Shown: positions 1 through 8,751 of the stretch, in pieces
Layout: each line of letters opens with the position of its first letter
Numbering within the stretch: the first letter of the stretch is position 1
The notes under the pieces: generated by a model
Databases searched by the model: none
Told to the model about the DNA's origin: nothing
The model's input: the letters and a program-made list of their open reading frames with translations, nothing else
Translations under genes and position numbers: made by a program
Assembly (NCBI GenBank): GCA_003994795.1
Contig: AP018269.1
Coordinates: forward strand, 6,041,687-6,105,686
Origin: Cylindrospermum sp. NIES-4074
GTDB taxonomy: Bacteria; Cyanobacteriota; Cyanobacteriia; Cyanobacteriales; Nostocaceae
Length of the DNA: 64,000 nt
Direction of reading: 5' to 3'

Positions 1-78
1 ACAGTAATATCCAGCAATTTTTTTGGCGATCGCATCCGGGAGATGTTTTCCAAATTGGTAAGTAAAATCACTGTAATT

Positions 79-1911
79 TCAACGGCTCTTTCCTGATTTC
101 TCAGGTGCTGATTTCTGATACTTACCGGGATACTTCCGCGAAAAATATTCCTCCATAATTTCTAAAATCATCGGTGCAGCCACACTACCACCACCACCAC
201 CAGAATGTTCAGCAAATGCTACAATCAGAACCTCTGGTTTATCCGCAGGAGCATAAGCACCAAACCAAGCATGATTTTGTTTCACACCACGCTTCCAAGC
301 TTCAGCTGTACCACTCTTACCAGATGTGGGGGGAATTGTGGGTTTATTCAAAGCTTTACCTGTACCTTCACTTACCACCTTCCGTAAACCGTCGCGCAGA
401 ACTTTGACAGTTTCCTGCTTCATATTTAACGATTCTCGCCAGCTTTTTGCCTCTTCATTGTCTTTAAGCAAATGTGGCTTGACTCGATATCCACCATTAG
501 CAGGTACAGCAAACATCACCGCAACTTGTAGAGGAGTTGTTTGTAAAGCACCTTGACCAATTGACATATTAATGCTATCGCCTACAGTCCAAGGCATCTT
601 CCAAACTTTCTGTTTCCAAGTTTCATCAGGAACTAGACCTTTGGTTTCTTCTGAAGCGAACTCAAAACCGGTTTTCTGGCCAAATCCATACTTGCGTGTC
701 CATTCAATCAAAGTTGGTCCACCGACACCCCTACCAATTTGATAGAAGAAAGTATCACTACTCCACTGTAGCGCCCCCACAAAACCCAAAGGGCCGAAGC
801 CGGCATGATTCCATTCACCAAACCGCGTACCGCCGATATTTAAGGAACCGTAGGTTTGGAGCACTGTGTTAGGGGAAAATTTACCCGATTCCAGCCCCGC
901 TGTTGTGGTCACAATTTTGAAGGTACTAGCGGGGGGAAAGGCACTGAGGGCACGATTAACCAAAGGATGCTCCGCACCTTGGACAGATTCCCAGTCTTTT
1001 TGGGAGAGTTTTTGCTTGGAGAAAATATTGGGGTCATAAGTGGGATGAGACACCATTGCTAAGACGGCACCATTTTTGGGGTTAAGGGCTACAATCGCCC
1101 CGTTGCGTGAGCCTAAAGCTTTCTGGGCGGTCTTTTGCATCTCCAAATCTATGGTCAAGTGCAAGTCTTTACCAGCTTTTGCCTGCTTCTCTCCCAAAAC
1201 TCGCAGTGGACGACCTGCACCATCCACTTCCACCTGCTGACCGCCCCATTCACCCCGCAAAGTTTGCTCATAGGCTTTTTCTACCCCCATTTGACCAATC
1301 ACATCTCCCAGTCGGTAGCCTTCCGGCTTCTTTTCTTGCAACTGTTCAGGGGTCAATTCACGGGTATAGCCCAGTACATGAGCCAATTCTTCACCTTGGG
1401 GATAATAACGAACTGCTTCTGTATTGATCTCCACATCTGGGAGTTCATTTTCATACTCTTTCAATGCGGTGATTTCTGCCTCACCTACGTTGCGAGCAAT
1501 GCGGATGAGTGTAGAAGAGTTAGTACCAGCCTGTTCTAGTTTCTTTTCCATCTCCTCTTGGGGGATTTCCAGAATTTGCGACAGACGCGGGCCGACAACC
1601 GACCATGATGGCTTGGTGTGTGCCATTGGCCATAAATATACAGACCGAGGATAGCGAGTACTAGCTAAAAGTTTGCCATTACGGTCGAAAATGTTTCCCC
1701 GTTCCGGTTGTTTGGCAAGGGTTCGCACTCGGTTCGCTTCTGCGCGTTTTCGGTGGTGAGATCCTTCTACAATTTGCAAATATGCCAAACGAGCGCTGAT
1801 GCCAGAAGTCATCAATAAGGTAAATATGATTAAAAATATGGGCTGGAAATTCCGGCCGACTGTACGGGTATTTTTTTGTCCGCCTAGTTGAGGTGGTTGT
1901 AATAAGGTCAT
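79..1911 (-). CDS. mrdA: Penicillin-binding protein 2 (class B transpeptidase), copy A
   Basis: This gene encodes a 610-residue peptidoglycan D,D-transpeptidase of the PBP2/MrdA type, which cross-links stem peptides in the periplasm during lateral wall growth. One N-terminal membrane anchor (about residues 25-48) is followed by the PBP dimerisation region and a transpeptidase domain. The active-site triads are visible: STFK with the serine near residue 329, SSD (about residue 384) in place of the usual SxN, and KSGT near residue 533. It lies downstream of, and in the same direction as, a close paralogue at 2514-4367, separated by about 600 bases. The family call is strong. The assignment to PBP2 rather than FtsI rests on overall resemblance to MrdA-type proteins and the lack of a PASTA tail. 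Confidence 0.93.
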   Translation of the reverse strand: MTLLQPPQLGGQKNTRTVGRNFQPIFLIIFTLLMTSGISARLAYLQIVEGSHHRKRAEANRVRTLAKQPERGNIFDRNGKLLASTRYPRSVYLWPMAHTKPSWSVVGPRLSQILEIPQEEMEKKLEQAGTNSSTLIRIARNVGEAEITALKEYENELPDVEINTEAVRYYPQGEELAHVLGYTRELTPEQLQEKKPEGYRLGDVIGQMGVEKAYEQTLRGEWGGQQVEVDGAGRPLRVLGEKQAKAGKDLHLTIDLEMQKTAQKALGSRNGAIVALNPKNGAVLAMVSHPTYDPNIFSKQKLSQKDWESVQGAEHPLVNRALSAFPPASTFKIVTTTAGLESGKFSPNTVLQTYGSLNIGGTRFGEWNHAGFGPLGFVGALQWSSDTFFYQIGRGVGGPTLIEWTRKYGFGQKTGFEFASEETKGLVPDETWKQKVWKMPWTVGDSINMSIGQGALQTTPLQVAVMFAVPANGGYRVKPHLLKDNEEAKSWRESLNMKQETVKVLRDGLRKVVSEGTGKALNKPTIPPTSGKSGTAEAWKRGVKQNHAWFGAYAPADKPEVLIVAFAEHSGGGGGSVAAPMILEIMEEYFSRKYPGKYQKSAPEKSGKSR

Positions 1912-2513
1912 AAGATTAAAAAGAGTTTCACAATTAGTATTATTTTCATAATTTTCCTACAGTCTTAGCAAAATCTAGCGGTTAATTAATTGAGAAATTG
2001 CAATTATGGCAATTTTTTCTAATAGCTAGAATAAAGCCAAGCCTAATATTTAGGTTGCTAAATATATATTTTTAGTTACTATATATTACCTCTAAATAGG
2101 GAATTTGATAGTGAATTCTAGATTTTGCTAGGAGAAAGCGTGAAAGATGAAACATGATACTTCATCCTTCAACTTTGATTCCTCACTGAAATAGCACTTC
2201 AGCCGCAGCATCGAGGTAAGCATTCAGCACTTCAGCGGTCAGCAGTCAGCGTTCGACGCTCGCTCACGCCGTCAGCGCAAAGCGCAGGCTTGTCTGCGAC
2301 ACGCTCCGCGAACCGCCAACGCGTAGCGTTCCGCAGGAAAGTCTAAAACCGTTTTTTAGACTGAAGTTTAAGGGTTTTGAGTTGGAGAGAGGAGACTTAC
2401 ACTAAAAGCGATTAGTAATCCATCTGTCAGAATGCTCATAAATTCCTGAAGATAGCTGATAGCTTGAGGCTACAGGCTGAATGCTTACGCATCGAGTAAT
2501 CAGCACTACTGAA
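1912..2513. other. Intergenic region between the two PBP2 genes, with repeat and hairpin
   Basis: No gene is supported here. The half next to copy A is A+T-rich and probably holds its promoter. Bases about 2218-2338 form a G+C-rich, partly palindromic patch of the kind scattered through Nostoc genomes (repeated CAGCG, CGCAAAGCG and GCGTAGCG words). Bases 2340-2362 form a perfect hairpin (AGTCTAAAA / TTTTAGACT) that could end transcription of the upstream PBP gene. The minus-strand ORF across 2402-2827 is a shadow of PBP2 copy B in another frame. Confidence 0.6.
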
Positions 2514-4367
2514 CTAGTCCCCAGTTCCATGTCCAGAATTATGCGTCTGACTTTCTGATTCTGCGGTATGAGGCTTTTCATACTTGCCTGGATGCTGCTG
2601 CTGAAAATAGGTTTCCAATACTTGCAAGACCATTGGACCACAAATAGTCCCGCCATGATCGCCGGAGTTTTCACCAAAGGCCACAACCACAATTTCCGGC
2701 TGGGTGCTGGGGGCATAGGCACCAAACCAAGTATGATTCGGGCGACCAGTACCAGCTTCAGCTGTACCACTTTTTCCTGATGCTGGGGCGATTGATGGCA
2801 CGTCCAAACTCTTACCTGTGCCTTCACTGACTACCTTCCGCAGCCCATCGCGGAGAACTTTGATGGTTTCCTGCTTCAGATTTAGGGATTCTCGCCAGTT
2901 TTTTGCTTCTTCATGGTCTTTGAGGAAATGGGGTTTTACTCGATACCCACCATTTGCTGGGATAGAAAACATAATCGCCGATTGCAGGGGTGTCACTTGC
3001 AAAGCGCCTTGGCCAATTGACATATTAATAGTGTCGCCCACACTCCAGGGAGTTTTCAAGACTTTTAGTTTCCAGGTTTCATCTGGAACCAAGCCCCTTG
3101 ATTCTTCGTTGGGAAACTCAAGACCAGTTTTTTGACCCAAGCCATATTTGCGACTCCACTCAATCAAAGTCGGGCCACCAACTCTTCTACCGACTTGATA
3201 GAAGAATGTATCACTACTCATGGCGATCGCTCTCGGAAATCCCAAGGGCCCAAATCCGGCGTGATTCCATTCACCAAATGTTACCCCACCAACGGTAAGA
3301 GAACCGAAGGTTTGCAAAACTGTATCTGGAGAAAATTTACCTGATTCCAGTCCCGCTGTTGTGGTGATAATCTTGAAAGTACTGGCGGGGGGAAAAGCAC
3401 TCAGCGCCCGATTGACCAAAGGATGATCTTTACCTTGGACAGATTCCCAGTCTTTCTGGGAGAGTTTTTGCTTAGAAAAAATATTCGGGTCAAAGGTAGG
3501 GTGAGAGGCCATTGCTAAAACAGCACCGTTATTCGGGTCAATAGCCACGATCGCACCCTGGTATTTTCCTAAAGCTTTGTCTGCTGCCTTTTGCAACTCT
3601 AAATCTATAGTTAAGTGTAAATCGTTACCAGCTTTAGCTTGTTTCTCTCCCAAAACCCGAATGGGGCGACCTGCACCATCCACTTCCACCTGCTGACCGC
3701 CCCATTCCCCCCGCAAAGTTTGCTCATAGGCTTTTTCCACCCCCATCTGACCAATTACATCTCCCAGTCGGTAGCCTTCGGTTTTCCTGTCTTGTAACTG
3801 TTCAGGGGTCAATTCACGGGTGTAGCCGAGTATATGGGCCAATTGCTTACCGTGGGGGTAATAACGAACAGCTTCCGTATTGATTTCCACATCGGCAAGT
3901 TCGTTGGTATACTCTTTGAGTGCGGTGATTTGTGCTTCATTCAAGTCACGAGCAATGCGAATTAAAGAAGAAGAGTTAGCACCAGCCAGTTCTAGTTTCT
4001 TTTCCATCTCCTCTTGGGGGATTTCCAGAATTTGCGCTAAACGCGGCCCGACAATCGACCATGAGGGCTTGGTATGTGCCATCGGCCATAAATATACAGA
4101 CCGAGGATAGCGCGTACTAGCTAAAAGTTTGCCCTTGCGGTCAAAAATATTTCCCCGTTCCGGCTGTTTGAGAATCGTCCGAATCCGGTTAGACTCTGCG
4201 CGTTCCCGGAGTTTTGGCCCTTCCATAATTTGCAAATATGCCAAACGGGCATCAATCCCAGCCATCATTAAGAAGGTAAATACAATTAAAAATATTGATT
4301 GGAAACCACGCCCGACGGTACGTGTATCTTTATTACTACTACGCAGTGATGTTGGTAAAATAGCCAT
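2514..4367 (-). CDS. mrdA: Penicillin-binding protein 2 (class B transpeptidase), copy B
   Basis: This is a second PBP2/MrdA-type transpeptidase of about 617 residues. Most positions match copy A, including whole stretches of the dimerisation and transpeptidase domains. The active-site serine in STFK falls at the same residue number (329) when the ATG at 4367 is used. That start aligns with the start of copy A (both reach a TRTVGR motif within 20 residues), so the upstream in-frame extension to 4442 is probably not translated. SSD and KSGT motifs are present. The C-terminus differs from copy A: it is rich in His, Ser and Thr, whereas copy A ends in Lys and Ser. Two adjacent, apparently intact PBP2 genes suggest a tandem duplication with possible specialisation, for example vegetative cells versus heterocysts or akinetes. 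That role is inference. Confidence 0.92.
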   Translation of the reverse strand: MAILPTSLRSSNKDTRTVGRGFQSIFLIVFTFLMMAGIDARLAYLQIMEGPKLRERAESNRIRTILKQPERGNIFDRKGKLLASTRYPRSVYLWPMAHTKPSWSIVGPRLAQILEIPQEEMEKKLELAGANSSSLIRIARDLNEAQITALKEYTNELADVEINTEAVRYYPHGKQLAHILGYTRELTPEQLQDRKTEGYRLGDVIGQMGVEKAYEQTLRGEWGGQQVEVDGAGRPIRVLGEKQAKAGNDLHLTIDLELQKAADKALGKYQGAIVAIDPNNGAVLAMASHPTFDPNIFSKQKLSQKDWESVQGKDHPLVNRALSAFPPASTFKIITTTAGLESGKFSPDTVLQTFGSLTVGGVTFGEWNHAGFGPLGFPRAIAMSSDTFFYQVGRRVGGPTLIEWSRKYGLGQKTGLEFPNEESRGLVPDETWKLKVLKTPWSVGDTINMSIGQGALQVTPLQSAIMFSIPANGGYRVKPHFLKDHEEAKNWRESLNLKQETIKVLRDGLRKVVSEGTGKSLDVPSIAPASGKSGTAEAGTGRPNHTWFGAYAPSTQPEIVVVAFGENSGDHGGTICGPMVLQVLETYFQQQHPGKYEKPHTAESESQTHNSGHGTGD

Positions 4368-4574
4368 AAGACCAATAGAGATGATGAAATTAGCATTACC
4401 TGAATCCAATTTCCGAAAACAGCTACCAGGTATTGAGTACAAAACAATAGGAGCATATATCCTTATAAGATTGTTTTTGGCGGATACAATAAACCAGAGA
4501 GTTATTTGTGGTCTGCTTAATGGACTACATTAATTGACCAAGCACGCATTAGTCACGGCATTCTACAAAGGATT

Positions 4575-5702
4575 ATGGCTCAAACTGTGATGCAGAATCA
4601 GAGGGGGATAACAAATTTTCAGCCACTTGATGTTGAACTCCGTAATGTGTTCAAGTTTTTTAACCAGGAACCAGCAGTACATGGAGTAGATTTGGATGTG
4701 AGACAAGGAGAATTTTTTAGTATCCTTGGCCCCTCCGGTTGTGGTAAGACTACCACACTACGGTTAATTGCTGGCTTTGAATGGGCTGATGCTGGCAAAT
4801 TGTTGATTCAGGGTCAGACAATGACTAATGTGCCTCCTTACCGCCGACCCGTCAATACTGTATTTCAAAGCTATGCTCTGTTTAACCACTTGAATGTGTG
4901 GGATAACATTGCTTTTGGACTGCGATTAAAAAGATTACGCAAATCAGAAATTGAGGGTAGAGTCACAGAAGCTTTAAAGCTTGTGAAAATGGAAAGTTTG
5001 CGATCGCGCTTTCCCAGTCAGCTTTCTGGTGGTCAACAGCAACGGGTAGCCTTAGCCAGGGCCTTGGTCAACCGTCCCGCAGTTTTGCTGCTAGATGAAC
5101 CCTTGGGGGCTTTAGATCTAAAACTCCGCAAGGAAATGCAGGTCGAATTATCCAACTTACACAAAGAGTTGGGCTTGACCTTTATCATGGTGACACATGA
5201 CCAAGAAGAAGCTTTGTGTTTGAGCGATCGCATTGCGGTGATGAACCAAGGCCAAATTGAGCAAATTGGTACTCCCAGCCAAATTTACGAACGTCCCCAA
5301 ACATCCTTTGTCGCTGATTTTATCGGCGATACAAACTTATTTAGTGGTGAAATCACGGCGGTAGACTCCACTAACGTCAAAATTGTCACCAAAACCGGAC
5401 TCACAATCATTGTCAGCCGTTTGGAAGATACACCAACTGAATCACTACAAGCCGTAGTAGTGAGTGTGCGCCCAGAAAAAATTCAACTCTCGCTCTATCA
5501 ACCCAATTTGCCAACCAACTGCTTTGAAGGAAGGCTTGTCAACGTCATGTACTTGGGTACTCATGTTAACTATGTTGTGGAATTGACAAACGGCATCAGC
5601 ATTAACGTTTTACAACCCAATACATTTGGTATGTTACCAGGTCGCGACACACCCATCTACGCCTGGTGGGCAGAAAGTGACTGTTTAGCTATTAGTCAAT
5701 AG
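4575..5702 (+). CDS. potA: Spermidine/putrescine ABC transporter ATP-binding protein PotA
   Basis: This is a 375-residue ATPase subunit of a polyamine importer. A Walker A motif (GPSGCGKTT, about residues 52-60), the ABC signature LSGGQQQR (about 151-158), Walker B LLLDEP and the switch histidine (VTHDQEEA) are all visible. The C-terminal third is a TOBE-type regulatory domain, as in PotA/CysA/MalK importers. It is followed after a repeat-filled gap by potD and potB in the same direction, which identifies the substrate class as spermidine/putrescine. The ATG at 4575 follows AAAGGA. It is divergent from the PBP2 gene at 2514-4367, so the 4368-4574 gap should hold promoters for both. Confidence 0.93.
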   Translation: MAQTVMQNQRGITNFQPLDVELRNVFKFFNQEPAVHGVDLDVRQGEFFSILGPSGCGKTTTLRLIAGFEWADAGKLLIQGQTMTNVPPYRRPVNTVFQSYALFNHLNVWDNIAFGLRLKRLRKSEIEGRVTEALKLVKMESLRSRFPSQLSGGQQQRVALARALVNRPAVLLLDEPLGALDLKLRKEMQVELSNLHKELGLTFIMVTHDQEEALCLSDRIAVMNQGQIEQIGTPSQIYERPQTSFVADFIGDTNLFSGEITAVDSTNVKIVTKTGLTIIVSRLEDTPTESLQAVVVSVRPEKIQLSLYQPNLPTNCFEGRLVNVMYLGTHVNYVVELTNGISINVLQPNTFGMLPGRDTPIYAWWAESDCLAISQ

Positions 5703-5843
5703 TCATAAGTCTAGAGATATTTAGTATAATTCGTCAGCTATGCTGAAGGCAGAAGGGAAGAACGCTTAGAACATAAACTTTTGCCTTACTTCTAACGGCA
5801 TAGTTATTTTGGCCATGCTGCACTACTAAGTCTATTCCCAAAT

Positions 5844-5973
5844 TATAGCAAAGTGCTCGATGCTTCGGCTGAAGTGCTGTTAGCTTTCTTCGGGGCGTTT
5901 AGCCCGTATAAACCCAGTTGCTTCAAGGCTTTGAGGAAGGAACACCGTCCTAACCACCGAGAAAGTTGCTATA
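5844..5973. repeat. MITE-like element with TATAGCA/TGCTATA termini, copy 1
   Basis: This is a 130-base element bounded by TATAGCAAAGTGCT on the left and AGAAAGTTGCTATA on the right. A related copy of about 105 bases in the opposite orientation lies at 23342-23446. The two share the interior words ATGCTTCGGCTGAAGTGCT and AAACCCAGTTGCTTCAAGGC (the second copy carries their complements). No open reading frame is present, so it is a non-autonomous repeat. The rest of the 5703-6054 gap (5703-5843) holds only A+T-rich sequence with a weak hairpin downstream of potA. Confidence 0.7.
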
Positions 5974-5976
5974 ACT

Positions 5977-6060
5977 AATGACCAATGACCAATGACCAAT
6001 GACTAATGACCAATGACCAATGACTAATGACCAATGACCAATGACCAATGACTAATGACT
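5977..6060. repeat. Heptamer tandem repeat (AATGACY)12 running into the potD start
   Basis: Twelve consecutive 7-nt units of AATGACC or AATGACT run without interruption. The last unit (6054-6060) supplies the ATG of potD at 6055. This is the short tandemly repeated repetitive sequence (STRR) class known from heterocystous cyanobacteria. Copy number at such loci often varies between strains. Confidence 0.95.
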
Positions 6061-7140
6061 AACAGACGACAATTTTTCCAAAAGATGGCGGTGCTTTCTA
6101 GTTTGTCTTTAGCTGGTTGTGGCTGGAGGCTAGCTAACATACGCGCTAATTCTCCTAGTGCTGGTCAACGTGACCAACTGTATATCTTTACCTGGTCGCA
6201 ATATACTGATAAAGAATTACTCGAAACTTTTAGCACCCAAACAGGTATGAGAGTGCTAACTGATGTCTATGATTCCAACGATGTCATGCTAGCGAAGCTA
6301 CAAGTCGGGGGAGGCGGCACTTACAGCATCGTCTATCCATCTGATAGTACTGTGCAGAAAATGTTGGATAAAGATTTATTAATAGAAATACATCGCGATC
6401 GCTTAGTCGGGTTAGATAATTTATTCCCTGAATTTCAAAATCCTAGTTATGACCCTAACAACAGATACAGTATTCCCTTTAATTGGGGAACAACAGGATT
6501 AATTTACAATTCAGAAAAACTCGAAACCGCACCAGAAGATTGGGATTATCTTTGGCAAAACAAAGAGAAACTTAATAAGCGGATGACTTTGCTCAATGAT
6601 TTTCGGGAGGTGATAGGTGCAACATTGCGGATGCTGGGTTACTCTTACAATTCGCGAAATGAGACAGAAATTAAACAAGCTTATGAAAAATTGAAAATCC
6701 TCAAACCAGCAATTTCTGCCTTTGACACCGATGCTTGGCCAAACCAAATTCTGGCGGGAGATTTAGTTTTAGCAATGTGTTACTCATCTGATGCTGTGAA
6801 AATCTGCAAAGAGAACCCCAAAATAAAATTTGTAATTCCTCGCAGTGGTTCAACATTATGGACTGACAATCTGGCAATTCCTAAAGATGCACCTAATTTA
6901 GCTGGTGCTTATGCTTGGATTAACTGGATTTTACAACCAGAAGTAGCAGCCAAATTCACTGAACGTTTGAACATTGCGACACCCAATCGTGCTGCATTTG
7001 AGCTATTACCAAAAAATATCCAAGAAGATAAATATTTGTTTCCTCCAAAGTCAAGTTTAGAAAGGTGTGAACGCGTTACTCCTTTAGGAAAATTTGAAGA
7101 AGTTTACCAGCGTTATTGGACTCTAATAACTAGCAGCTAA
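6055..7140 (+). CDS. potD: Spermidine/putrescine-binding lipoprotein PotD
   Basis: This is a 361-residue extracytoplasmic solute-binding protein of the polyamine importer. The N-terminus reads NRRQFFQKM followed by a hydrophobic stretch and LAGC. This fits a twin-arginine signal peptide that ends in a lipobox, so the protein is probably exported folded and lipid-anchored at Cys22. The remainder matches the PotD/PotF-like periplasmic binding fold (for example YIFTWSQYTD near the mature start and NWGTTGLIYN about residues 142-151). The ATG lies inside the last unit of the heptamer repeat, so there is no normal Shine-Dalgarno. The RR motif immediately after supports this start over Met11. potB follows after 24 bases. 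Confidence 0.92.
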   Translation: MTNRRQFFQKMAVLSSLSLAGCGWRLANIRANSPSAGQRDQLYIFTWSQYTDKELLETFSTQTGMRVLTDVYDSNDVMLAKLQVGGGGTYSIVYPSDSTVQKMLDKDLLIEIHRDRLVGLDNLFPEFQNPSYDPNNRYSIPFNWGTTGLIYNSEKLETAPEDWDYLWQNKEKLNKRMTLLNDFREVIGATLRMLGYSYNSRNETEIKQAYEKLKILKPAISAFDTDAWPNQILAGDLVLAMCYSSDAVKICKENPKIKFVIPRSGSTLWTDNLAIPKDAPNLAGAYAWINWILQPEVAAKFTERLNIATPNRAAFELLPKNIQEDKYLFPPKSSLERCERVTPLGKFEEVYQRYWTLITSS

Positions 7141-7164
7141 CTTAACAATATAAAAATCAGGCTT

Positions 7165-8082
7165 GTGTCTACACAAATTCATCATTCTCCCCTAGATTCC
7201 CCCGGCAAACTTGCCAAAATCAAAAAAATCCGCCCACCAGTAGACTGGCTCTCACCATTGGCATTACTCGCACCATCTGGCATCTGGTTATTACTTTTGC
7301 TAGTGCTGCCAACATTGATTATTTTTGAATTGAGTTTAGTACCAGACATTCGACCAGGAGATTTGGTCAACCCTAGTGGATTAGGGAATTACCTGCGGAT
7401 ACTTGACCCCCTTTATTTACAAGTAATATTACAATCAGTTTTTTTGGCAGTCAGTACCACAATAATTTGTTTAATCTTGGGTTTACCTGTAGCTTATTGG
7501 ATTGCTCAAATGGCACCAAAGCGCTGGCGGAATTTGCTGCTGTTAGGCTTTGTTTTACCTTTATGGACTTCCTCATTATTGCGCTCCTATGCTTGGATTA
7601 CAATTTTGCGCCCCACAGGTTTATTAAATAGTATATTAACAAGTTTAGGCTTACCAGCTTTGGAATTACTTAATCGTAATTCAGCGGTATTAATTGGCAT
7701 GAGTTACAGCTTATTGCCATATATGGTTTTGGTTTTATATGCTTCTTTAGAAAGGCTAGATAAGCGTTTATTAGAAGCAGCAGCAGATTTAGGTGCAAAT
7801 CCACTAAAAGCTTTTTGGCTAGTGACTGTACCCCAAATTCTCCCAGGAATGGCTGCTGCTTCCATGCTGGTATTCATCACAGGATTGGGAGATTTTATTG
7901 ACCCGGAATTACTCGGTGGTGCTTCTAGTATGACAGCAGCGCGGTTAGTTTATAACCAGTTTCTCGGAGCTACCCAAAATTGGGGATTTGGTTCCGCTTT
8001 GAGTATGACGATAATTATGCTTGTGAGTATTGCGATCGCACTTTTGATTAAGTTTGGTGGTGAGGAAGTACCCAAACGATAG
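7165..8082 (+). CDS. potB: Polyamine ABC transporter permease PotB
   Basis: This is a 305-residue inner-membrane permease of the BinD/PotB type with about six transmembrane segments. The EAA loop is visible as EAAADLGANPLKAFWLVTVPQ (about residues 210-230). It starts with GTG, 24 bases after potD, so the two are probably co-transcribed. A PotABCD-type importer normally needs a second permease, PotC. No potC follows; the next 650 bases hold a decayed transposase end instead. PotC could be encoded elsewhere, PotB could form a homodimer, or potC could have been lost. Confidence 0.9.
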   Translation: MSTQIHHSPLDSPGKLAKIKKIRPPVDWLSPLALLAPSGIWLLLLLVLPTLIIFELSLVPDIRPGDLVNPSGLGNYLRILDPLYLQVILQSVFLAVSTTIICLILGLPVAYWIAQMAPKRWRNLLLLGFVLPLWTSSLLRSYAWITILRPTGLLNSILTSLGLPALELLNRNSAVLIGMSYSLLPYMVLVLYASLERLDKRLLEAAADLGANPLKAFWLVTVPQILPGMAAASMLVFITGLGDFIDPELLGGASSMTAARLVYNQFLGATQNWGFGSALSMTIIMLVSIAIALLIKFGGEEVPKR

Positions 8083-8353
8083 CTCCCACAGCTAATTTAT
8101 TATAGTTTGCGCGATCGCCATGATCATAAATTGCGATCGCTTATTTTAGATTTTTTATCCCTAATTCCAATACAACCAGATCCCCGAATTCCCTAATAAA
8201 TCGGGGATCTTAGCCAACATGATCGCTTAGAGTGTGGCGATCGGTAATCCCCCGCAGGATACCATTGATAATCATCGAATCTTCAAATTCAAAGACTCCC
8301 ACAGCACACCCTCTCCAGATTATGGTCTGATTCGCACCAGTCGTGCCGTGTAA

Positions 8354-8545
8354 GCCAAATTACCAGAATGGGACGCACAAGGGCTATACGTCTTTTATTT
8401 GGCAAAATATTGTTCCGAGATGAATCCGGTTGAGACGAAGTGCAAACGCCTAAAGGAGGATGAAATTGCTAAACGAATGTTTGAGCATGAATTAGACCCT
8501 GCCTATTCCTATTTTATCACCTTCGGGAAACAGATAGATGAATGA
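8354..8545 (+). pseudogene. IS630-family transposase, C-terminal remnant
   Basis: Translation from 8354 gives 63 residues ending at the TGA at 8543-8545. It contains LYVFYLAKYCSEMNPVE followed by a Lys/Arg-rich stretch with EIAKRMFEHELD. This matches the end of IS630-type DDE transposases, where NP(V/I)E holds the last catalytic Glu. The frame is closed upstream by a stop at 8351 and no start or N-terminal two thirds remain. Flanking sequence (8083-8353 and 8546-8751) shows no intact gene. A short open stretch near 8622-8690 (ending DLRSLPNGDWITK) may be another broken coding piece. Confidence 0.7.
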
Positions 8546-8751
8546 AATCTTAGCAGAATGGAAAAGTGGTATTGATTACTGTTCCAGTAGCAGGCTTTGT
8601 AGTTTTTGAATAGTCGAAAAATCTATGGTGTTAATGCCAAAGACTTCGGAGATTTGCGATCGCTCCCCAACGGAGACTGGATAACAAAGTAGTCGTTAAA
8701 AGAGAAGAGTTCCATTGTGTAAACTTATTTACCAATCTTGAAATAATTCCT

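Noticed and set aside
2402-2827. 141-codon minus-strand ORF overlapping the end of PBP2 copy B
   Set aside because: It is in another frame from a clear transpeptidase gene, has a composition unlike a protein family, and its overlap covers the conserved KSGT region. It is a shadow.
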